64,000 nucleotides of DNA from Acorus gramineus (Eukaryota; Streptophyta; Magnoliopsida; Acorales; Acoraceae), in the NCBI GenBank assembly GCA_030737835.1, contig CM060854.1:19473553-19537552 (forward strand). The letters run 5' to 3'. Shown here in pieces: positions 22,978 through 31,401 of this stretch (the stretch's first letter is position 1; every line of letters starts with the position of its first letter). The notes below the pieces were generated by a model. The model worked only from the letters and a program-made list of their open reading frames with translations. It was not told the origin of the DNA and searched no databases. Position numbers and translations under genes: made by a program.

Positions 22978-23421
22978 GGGATTTATTTTTTTAAGTCCAT
23001 GTAAACATATCTATTTAGGGATCGGTCCATTACTTTTTCATATTTCTTTTTTAGTCCCTATATTTATAGTTTTTAGTCCCTTCGTCAAACGTCCATCCAT
23101 ACACCGTTAATTTATGAAATGTGATTTATTTTTTAATCCCTGTCAACTATGTTATTTAGTGATTAGTCCCTCTCTTCTTCATATTTTACAGGGACTAATC
23201 ACTAAATAACATAGTTGTAGGAACTGATCATTAAATAACATAGTTTATAGGGACTTAAAAATAAAATCACATTCACAAATTAACGGTGTATGGACGGACG
23301 TTTGATGGAGGGACTAAAAACCAAATAGGCGGTTGAATATGGGGATTAAAAAAGAAATATGAAAAAGTGAGAGACCGATCCCTAAATAGAAATGTTTACA
23401 TGACTTAAATTTTAAAATCCC
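22978..23421. mobile_element. Foldback Mutator-type MITE, 444 bp
   Basis: Two arms of about 200 bp pair almost completely. The ends are GGGATTTATTTTTTTAAGTC and, inverted, GGGATTTTAAAATTTAAGTC, followed in both arms by ATGTAAACAT, TCTATTTAGGGATCGG and ACCGTTAATTT. The loop near 23160-23240 repeats AGTCCCT...AACTATGTTATTTAGTGAT. A perfect 9-bp target duplication AAAAATTAA flanks it (22969-22977, 23422-23430). Transcripts would form a long hairpin. Confidence 0.85.
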
Positions 23422-23549
23422 AAAAATTAAATGTGTTTTCAAAACAGTTGTGTGAAAACATGTTCGATTAAAAAGTTTGTTTTAAGTTTTTTTTAAAAAA
23501 AGGTAATAATTGAGTTTTATTTAATTAATAATACAAAATCATGTTTTTT

Positions 23550-23980
23550 AAATGGATTTCTAAAAGATCTTAGTCATTTGATCAGCATATGTTTCACTAT
23601 TTAATTATATAATCTTTTACAAATAAAAAATAAAAAAAAATAGATGCATTCAATCCATATGTTTAATTTATTCTTTAAATAATTTTTCCTCTGCTTTTTA
23701 AAAAATTCATACCACCCAAAATTCATGCACCAAGGATTAATATATTATAGATGAGATGATTTATTAGGTTAGAATGAGTATGATCAAACAGCTGTACTAA
23801 TCGAAAAAAAGCCAAATTGTAAAAAAACATGATTAGTATCATGTGAAAATAAATTACAAATATTTATATTAATTTTAATTAAATTTTTTTTTATCAATAA
23901 TACAAAATTTGGTGCATGCATGGGTTCCAATATGAGATCAAGTGGGTTTAAAATTATATACGTCTATGATGGTGTAATTT
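23550..23980. repeat. Diverged duplicate of the 10.5-16 kb locus, without its insertions
   Basis: Blocks align in order with the old locus: TTAGTCATTTGATCA with 10516; ATATGTTTCACTA(T/C)TTAATTATATA with 10631; AAAATAGATG...CATATGTTT with 13825; TTTAAATAAT...TTCCTC with 14686/14815; CACCCAAAATT(C/T)ATGCACCAAG, then TTAGGTTAGAA, with 14852; and TATGATCAAA...TATCATGTGAAAATAAATTA with 15868 onwards. The Mutator-like element, the short retroposon and the TRIM are absent here. Confidence 0.7.
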
Positions 23981-24221
23981 ATTAACATGTTTTCATATAT
24001 TGAAATATTGTAAGATATATAAATTTAATAATATTATATTTACACCTAACTGTTATACAATAATTGTAGGGACCATTAAAAAATTAGTTCAGCAAAAATA
24101 AATAAATAAATAACATTCCATCTCCATCAAAGTCATGTGATGAATAGCCATGTCACCTATATGGATTAGGCCATTAGGGGGTTCAGTTTTCCCTGTATTT
24201 TTTAGGACCACTGGGATCACA

Positions 24222-24706
24222 TAAGCCTGTCAATTGAACGGATACGGATCAGATATATTAATATCCATATCTTAACTTTTGGATTCGAATACATATATTA
24301 ATTTTTAGATTCGGATCCCTTCGGATACGGATCAAATACAGATATTTTTCAGATAATTGACATGTTTGAATATTAATATTAATTTGAATAATCAAGTGAT
24401 ATTTTAAAGAGACATTAAAATTAAAATTGAGATTTTAAGACTTACTATCTCCTTCAGATATCATACATTAAAAATTTAATAGTATTATAATATATTATCA
24501 TTGTGATTAATCATACAAGATTACAATATGGGCAATATATAATACAAATATATATATTTTTATAATATATATCGAATACAAATATTTTTCAGATTGGATA
24601 GACTGATATCCATATCCGCACTCTGAATCTTCGAATATCGGATATTTATTTTTCAGATACGAATTCAGATCGGATTCGATTTTTTTTCAGATAATTGACA
24701 GACTTA
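24222..24706. mobile_element. hAT MITE, 485 bp
   Basis: The termini TAAGCCTGTCAATT and, inverted, TAAGTCTGTCAATT differ at one base. The 8-bp flanks GGATCACA (24214-24221) and GAATCACA (24707-24714) match at 7 of 8. GGATA(C/T)GGAT-type motifs repeat near both ends. There is no ORF. Confidence 0.85.
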
Positions 24707-24714
24707 GAATCACA

Positions 24715-25881
24715 TACCATGTGGCATTTTTTTTTTTTATCCTTATATTCTCTCTCACATATTTTTGGAGATTTTTTTTTTTTTGGACTACAGTTAGGTG
24801 TGTGCACTTCATGTTAAAGATATGTTTTAAGAGTGCTATTAGACACAGTTTCTTTTTTCGCCCCAATTTCAATTCTCTATATGTCGATAGAAAATCAATA
24901 GATCATATGTTCACATTAATAAGGTATATGTTTTGATAGAAATTTTTCATATTTTTTATAAATGCATTCATACAATTCATTGGAGCATATGTTTCATTTT
25001 TTTATAAAACCATGTACTTCATTGGAGATATATTATTTATAAAAAATTTAAAACACAAGTAGACTAGAATTATGACTGGAAAAAAGACTGTATGTAACAT
25101 TATTCATGTTTTAAACTTTAATTTGATAATATGATAAGCTTTGTAAAAGTTTCACTTGAAGTCTCGCTAGGAGCTGGAGCCTTTTCTTTTTGGACCTTTT
25201 GTCAGATTGGACGATGGAGATCATTCTGATCAAATGAAATCTGGACCGTCGCTCGAATAAATCCGCAGATGTAGTATGGACCGTCGGATCGACGGTTACT
25301 CTGACCGTTGGATTTTTTAATAGAGGGCTGCCTTAGACTCTGTTTCAGTGAAAACTGAAACAGAGGAATGGACTCCTCTAAGAGTCCTTTCAACTAATTT
25401 TTCTACTCTATAAAATCCATCATAGTTTGCATTTGTTAGATCATCCAATACATTCACTGCAATAGACATTCTCAGGGTGCATTCGAGTCCAGTCCAGTTC
25501 ATTTGAGTGCATTCATACAGTCAGTAAACAGAGAGAGAGTGTCAAACACAGAGTTGGTTTGCTGTCCATATACGGTTTGAAGTGCTGCTATCGTAGGGAG
25601 ATCTTCCGTTGTATCCTGGGAGACAGTCGCTGCATCCGTGAGCACCTGTGCGGGGCGATTAGTGTCTTAAGGACATAGAGTCCAACTCTAACCTCGGCCT
25701 TCATCAAAAGGAACAAATTCGTCAACTCCAGTATAGTTGTTCTTCTTCCTTGTGTTTGTGTTTTTCTTCTATGTAATACTATTAGTTTATATATATACTG
25801 TTTTATAAACATAACTAGTTCACTGAATTTCTAACACCCAATTTATTTGTTTGGCCTCTAGTAAATGAACATATATATGTA
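24715..25881. other. Spacer with an LTR- or promoter-like segment
   Basis: 24900-25110 belongs to the dispersed AT-rich family. 25190-25800 is different: it has GC-balanced repeats of (G)GACCGTCGGATC(G)ACGGT, a perfect 12-bp stem hairpin CTCTGTTTCAGT/ACTGAAACAGAG (25338-25365), a TATA-like CTATAAAATCC (25410), and a GC-rich leader containing GTGTCTTAAGGACATAG. It resembles the promoter and leader of an LTR element, but no LTR pair was found. No gene is visible. Confidence 0.3.
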
Positions 25882-26085
25882 TATATAGTTGAATGATAAT
25901 ATGTGGTCCGTGCGGTCTGTATGAACAACGTATATTCCTTATCAATGTATATGCGTCGATAAAGAAAGCATATAGCGCAGCAATGTATATGCTTCGATGA
26001 GATGCTTTCTCTATCGACACATATACTTCGATAAGGGAGATGCATGCGTGGTTCGCACGAACCACACGAAATGCATCATATCATT

Positions 26086-26098
<13 letters not shown>
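25882..26098. mobile_element. Small foldback element upstream of the RNase gene
   Basis: The left arm (TATATAGTTGAATGATAATA, GTGGTCCGTGCGG, TATTCCTTATCAATGTATATG, CGATAAAGAAAGCAT) pairs with the right arm read inverted (TATATAGTTAGTAATGATAT, GTGTGGTTCGTGCG, CCCTTATCGAAGTATATG, CGATAGAGAAAGCAT). Stems are about 95 bp around a short centre. A further small palindrome GTGGTTCG/CGAACCAC lies at 26049-26066, and a (TA)n run follows (26092-26121). Confidence 0.65.
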
Positions 26099-26126
<28 letters not shown>

Positions 26127-26185
26127 TCGAACTTTGATAATAGGTTAAGTTTTTGAACAGTTAGACAGAATAAACGTAATCACGT

Positions 26186-26214
26186 CGAGCCCACCTACTT
26201 TGACACCGTCCTCA
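26186..26214 (+). repeat. 29-bp copy of RNase exon 3 in the upstream region
   Basis: These 29 bases are identical to 27833-27861 inside exon 3 of the RNase gene below (coding for part of DEPTYFDTVL) and have the same orientation. The surrounding bases do not match the gene. Confidence 0.9.
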
Positions 26215-26428
26215 TACAGCCATGCAAAGCAAAATTATGCTAAACAAAATCCATGGCCTTATATATGGTGGTGGTCCTCAATTTTTTTAATTTGTTTGGC
26301 CTCTTGTAAATGAACACATTTTAATGCCCACCAACATAGCCTAACCTGCTCATCACATAAAAATAACTCACATGATATCATTCAAAACCACAAATGGATA
26401 TCTAGATCTAGACTGTTCCAAATTTGCC

Positions 26429-26436
26429 TATAAATA
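26429..26436 (+). promoter_or_regulatory. TATA box of the RNase T2-like gene
   Basis: TATAAATA lies 109 bases before the start codon, with a plausible cap region CTATCACTCC about 26 bases on. A purine-rich GAGAGAGAAAGAGAG leader directly precedes the ATG. This is the clearest core promoter in the window. Confidence 0.75.
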
Positions 26437-26544
26437 TGCCTTTTGCTTGTAGTTCTATCACTCCATAAGCTCCTCCATCTCTAGAGAGCTAGATAATTAG
26501 AGTGTGTGTGTGATATATATACATAGAGAGAGAAAGAGAGAAAC

Positions 26545-29190
26545 ATGGCTTCTCATGTTGCCCTAACTGCAGTCATGGTGGTGATGATGCTTGCCTCCTC
26601 CCAAACCATCAATGCTGCCGAGATTGGAGAATTTGATTTCTATTACCTTGTTCTCATGGTCTGCAATACATAATCTATGAAACACCTCCAAATGAAAACA
26701 TCAAAAAATTTAAATTTTGATTATTTGAATATGTATTTATTATATATATATGTATATGATATGTATGATTTAATATATACAGTGGCCTGGGGCGTACTGC
26801 GAGCAGTCGAAGGGGAAGTGTTGCATGCCAAAGACGGGGAAGCCGGAGATCGACTTCTTCGTCCGAGGACTCTGGACCGCCGATGCCACCACCGGCTCCC
26901 AAGTCACTAAGTGCAACCAAACCAGCTTCTATGTCAATCAGGTGATCATCCTTTGCATTATGCATGGATAAATATATGTATATATAATTTGTGTCATGAG
27001 TATGATTTTCATTTTTGTGAATAGATAATGTTAGTGATACTCTCCCATTCAGCTCTTGCATGTTTTGATTTTTTTTTTTTTCGAGAAAGGGTGTACATAT
27101 TTTTAGTAAAGAAGTCTTAGTGCTCCAATAAGTGATTTATCATATTTGTTATGCATAATAGTGTAAAAGCTAGGATAACATGCATCACTTATTTTATCTT
27201 TTATCTCGATTTGATAGATATGATTAATGACGAGATATATGGGCTTTTAATTATATCTAAAATTTAAAATTATTCTCCTATCAAACTATTCTTGAAAGCT
27301 ATGTTATGGTTGAAAAGTTGTGGAATATTTCTCATTTTTCTTCTAGGATGATGGATCAGTTTAGAATTCTGGTCCAAAAGTAAAATGCCACTTTCATGTA
27401 AAATCCAATTCTGGTTGATTATGTGAGAAGGATGAATGAAGAGAGTAGTCTACTGATCACATGAATAAAAGAATTCAAAAAGTCATTCATATGGGTGTTC
27501 CAGCAAATTAAAAGAAGAATAAATGTATTATCAAACTGCACCTAAGAATTCCTAAACACTACACAAGTGCAAATTAAAGAGCTTTACATAAAATCATTTT
27601 TAAAAGATCTTACACAAGACCTACATATCTTTCATAATCAGATCCACATAGAGCCTGTGCTCGTATTCAGAAAAACGTATAATTAATTAACTTCAAAATG
27701 CATGTATGAACAGCTGGATGGTTTGAGTTCTGAGCTTGCAAAGTATTGGAGCAACATAAGGTGCCCCTCCAACAATGGGGTCTCCAACTGGAAGAGCACC
27801 TGGAAGACCTATGGCATCTGCTCCGGCCTCGACGAGCCCACCTACTTTGACACCGTCCTCAATATGAGGTCGAAGATCGAGCTCCTCAGCCTGCTTGTCG
27901 GCCAGGGTAATTGCTTATTTTTTAGTCTCTGCTTATATGTGAACAACCAGATTAATTTGAATCTCACACACAAAATTGGTATTGGGTGATTACAAAGGAA
28001 TTGGACTCACTCACCATGAAAAAGAAAAGAAAAGAAATAACTGGACTCAAAACACTAATTTAAAAGGGGCGTTGATACACTCGGTCCTAATCGAGCACGC
28101 ATTTTATCTAATCAAGCATATGTCTAATCACACAAGTATATATCTAATTAGAAAAGGTGCAATAATACATACATTCAATTCATTCTTGTGAATATATAAT
28201 TCGTTATACATTTACAAAGACTAAAACGTGTTGGAATTGCGAAAATAATAGTATGAATGACTGTAGTCGTGTGACATATACTGATAAGTCATGTACAATT
28301 TAGAGTATGGAAAACTTTCATATTTGATAAAGTCCTCTCTCCAAATTGAAATCAAGGCTAAAATAAGTAATTTGCTTTAGTCTTGGGTATTGTTAGATTT
28401 TTTAAATCTGTGTTTTATATTTCACTTTCTTCAAAAAAAAATTACTATTGCTAGTTAAATTTAAAAATGAGGGATTAAATATGATTATTGCAAAATCACA
28501 AGTCTCTAAAAATTATTCAAACTCGTTCTTTCCCAAACATTACTACACAACATGCATCCATTTCATTAATTGTAATCCATCAGTGCACCCTTTTGTTTCC
28601 ACACAAACTATTCTTTAAGAACTGCGTAGGATGTCTAATCATTTCAATGATTAAACACTCCATAAAGATCAAAATTTAGATAATAATCAATTAATAAAAA
28701 CACTCTCCATGATTTGAACCAATCATAAACCAAATTTTATTCTCATAAAACCATTTTTTAAATAATCAATTCCAAACAAGCTAAGCATTTAAAAAAAAAA
28801 AAAAAAACTTTCAGATTCAATTTTTATGCATTAAAAGTCAATCATTTTAAGCGCTAGCTGTTTTTGAAAATTGATTCTAAATGAGACCTGGTCGCTTTCC
28901 CCTCGCCCAAAATTGAAGGTTACGGTCCATCAAACACGGCCTACTACCGGACATCGGACATCGAGGCAGCGATCTCATCGGTCATCGGGGCGAGACCGGT
29001 GATCCGGTGCAGCAAGGACCAGTCCGGCGAGTTCCAGCTCTATGAGGTCTATGTATGTGTGAACAAGGAGGCGACCGAAGTCATCGAATGCCCGTCGCCG
29101 CCGGCGTTCACCTGCTCTGACTTCATTCGCTTCCACCCCTTCACCTATGACATGCTCAAGGTCAAGCTTGCCATGCCTGCTTCAGGCTGA
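26545..29190 (+). CDS. RNase T2 / S-like RNase homologue lacking catalytic residues
   Basis: Exons 26545-26658, 26783-26941, 27714-27906 and 28919-29190 join in frame (GT...AG introns) to 245 codons. Residues 1-24 form a signal peptide (MASHVALTAVMVVMMLASSQ), so the product should enter the secretory path or vacuole. The fold signatures FDFYYLVLMWPGAYC, CC, the first conserved segment (residues 63-69, FFVRGLW), the second (116-128, NWKSTWKTYGICS) and the C-terminal Cys pairs are all present, and length fits the family. In active RNase T2 enzymes these segments read F-x-I-H-G-L-W and W-K-H-E-W-x-K-H-G-T-C. Here His is Arg66 and Tyr124, Glu is Thr120 and Lys is Thr123, so RNA cleavage is not expected. 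Barley and rice have described S-like homologues without both histidines. A storage or stress role is inference. No stop or frame break exists, which argues against a pseudogene. Confidence 0.9.
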
Positions 29191-29281
29191 TGATCTCATC
29201 ATGGAAAATTAGGATGACTGTGTGTTCTTATGTTATGCATGTTGAACATTGTTACATGTTGTTGTCTCATGTTCAACCTTG

Positions 29282-29287
29282 AATAAA
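29282..29287 (+). terminator. Poly(A) signal of the RNase gene
   Basis: AATAAA lies 92 bases after the stop codon, preceded by TG-rich sequence of the plant upstream-element kind (TTGTTACATGTTGTTGTCTC). Confidence 0.65.
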
Positions 29288-29364
29288 GAAAAGTTTGTGT
29301 TTTGGTCCTTGTTTTGAAAATCTATGTATGGATCTTATCAATGTTGATTTCTTGTGGTTGTGTG

Positions 29365-29981
29365 TAGGCCTGTCAATGGGTCAGGTCTCAGCTGGGTTAG
29401 TGTGGACCCAAAACCGAGACTAGTTAATAAAATAAAAATTTTCACGTAATTTTCAAAACATATAACACTCATGATACTAACGGTAAACATATATCATGCA
29501 ACAGAACAATAAACATTCAAAATAATAAATAGTAAACATCTAACATTCAGAATAATAAACACTAACATATTCACTCATTCTGTCTAACAAGTTTCTCAGA
29601 CAAAGAGAACAAAAAATTAGGTCATTCACTCATTCTATGGTAAATTGGCTTGGTTATGAACTTATGGATAAAAAAAATAAAGAGTTCAGAGTTAAGATTA
29701 TTGACCAAAATGTTATGGATACAGAAATAAAGAGTTAGAACTTGGTAAATAAAAAATAAAATTATAAGTCAATTAATACTAATAGCTTAATAACATATGG
29801 AATTATATATAGAACGGTCAGGTCTCGGGTCCAAATGAGTGAGTTGGAGTACTGGACCCGGACCCGACCCGTTTGTATGTTTGGATCCATCGGGTCAGAT
29901 CCAATTATCCAAATCGGATCGGATATATTACACTTGTAATCGGGTCCGAGTCCAATCAGGTCCAGACCGTTGATAGGCCTA
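29365..29981. mobile_element. Non-autonomous hAT element, 617 bp
   Basis: The termini TAGGCCTGTCAATGG and, inverted, TAGGCCTATCAACGG differ at two bases in 15. A perfect 8-bp target duplication GTTGTGTG flanks it (29357-29364, 29982-29989). Both ends carry GGGTC(C/A)GG-type subterminal repeats around an AT-rich, non-coding core. It inserted about 175 bases past the RNase stop codon. The perfect duplication suggests it is the youngest of the five related copies here. Confidence 0.9.
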
Positions 29982-30137
29982 GTTGTGTGCTATTAACATG
30001 AATAATGTTTGTATCTGCACATATTTTAACTTTTTTTTAAAATAATATATGTCATGTCTAATGAAATATATGTTTTAATGAAAAGTGTATATTTTTCATT
30101 TAAGGATGAATCCATTTTTATCTAATGAAAAATAATA

Positions 30138-30860
30138 TGATAAAATGTGTTTAGACCCCCTAAAATCTTTAAAACATGCATAACCAACCCCCTAAAATTC
30201 CAAAGCATACATTTATACCTTCTGCTGTTAGATTTTTTTGTTAAAATAGAATAAAAATATGATTTTACCCTTTTATTAAGTCATTATCATGTTTTCACAT
30301 TTTAATTAACTTTTTGTGAGTTTTGTGAGGAAAGGTAGATGTTTGCTACTCGATTTTATTTCTGAATTCGAATTACAAATTCTACATTGAGAGAGAATAG
30401 AGTGAAAGCTAAAAACATCTCAAAACTGATATAGAAAAACATAACATCAATACGGGTCGATACCCAAACCCAGGCCTGTTTTGTTTGGTTAGAAGAGATA
30501 TTAACGTGGTTGGGGTCACTACGTTGGCCTTCAGATCACCCCGTGATGTGCATGCCCCCTTCTCGGAATCATACGTCCCCCACCTTGACAATGGCTCAGC
30601 TCCAATGGGGCTCTTGTGTGAGTTAATTCTAACAAAAATGTATTAAAATGTATTTGAAAAATTAATTATTGTATTAATTAATATTTACAAAGCATATCAA
30701 TTCAAAGTTAATTCATTCTCTGTTATAGATATTTACTAAATTAATTGATAAAATAGTAATTTTATTATATTTTTATCTCATTTTAACAAAAAAATCTAAC
30801 TATAAATGGTATAATTGCATGTTTTTAAACTTCATTCAAATGCATTTACCCAAAAAAATA
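30138..30860. mobile_element. Long-TIR element with a coding-like core
   Basis: Left sequence (AAAACATGCATAACC, TTATACC, GTTAGATTTTTTTGTTAAAA, ATAAAAATAT) is repeated inverted at the right (AAAACATGCAATTATACC, GTTAGATTTTTTTGTTAAAA, ATAAAAATAT), giving arms of about 120 bp. The core 30409-30640 is GC-richer and on - reads PIGAEPLSRWGTYDSEKGAC and TSRGDLKANVVTPTTLISLL in one frame. This looks like a captured coding piece, which I cannot assign. Borders are approximate and no target duplication was found. Confidence 0.5.
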
Positions 30861-31401
30861 TTACCAAGAGATCAACACATAGTTACTTCAATTTGTAGAA
30901 CGGTTGGACATATCATTTTCCACTGTTTATTTACTTTGCACATAAAGTACAATAAAAAAAACCCAATTAAAGCTTAAAAAAAAACATAAAAAAATAAAAT
31001 ACAATCAGAGATGCTGCACAAAAGCCAGATTCATTTCACATATAAGATTTAATAAAGGTCACACAAACAACAAACACCCGCAAATGCGAGATTAGAATGA
31101 TTTATACATTCTCTGAAAAATTGAGTCGAAACTCATCATGGAACAATGCGCCACTAAATTATGCCCAACCTGCAAAAAAAAGAACACCAATAGGAGTTAT
31201 TTTTCTTCATCTGTTGTATAAGTAAATGCTACACAAAATTCATTTTCACAACTACAGCATTACTGGTACTTGAGCAGATACAAATATAGTGTCAGAGAAA
31301 GAATGAAACAGCGCTTACTTTTCTGCACAAATGTTGAACAGATCCGGATTTCCGCTATAAATTACTGATCTTCAGCAACTCCTTGACCTGATGATCCATA
31401 C
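30861..31401. other. 3' flank of the FRS gene
   Basis: AT-rich sequence without an ORF. 31010-31400 probably holds the 3' UTR of the - strand FRS gene, possibly spliced (a CCTGCAAAAAAAAGAA stretch near 31170 could be an inverted acceptor). I see no other gene. Confidence 0.35.

Noticed and set aside
26545-26691. RNase exon 1 read on to the TAA at 26689 as a short protein
   Set aside because: The GT at 26659 and AG at 26782 restore the family sequence LVLM-WPGAYC, so the extension is intron.
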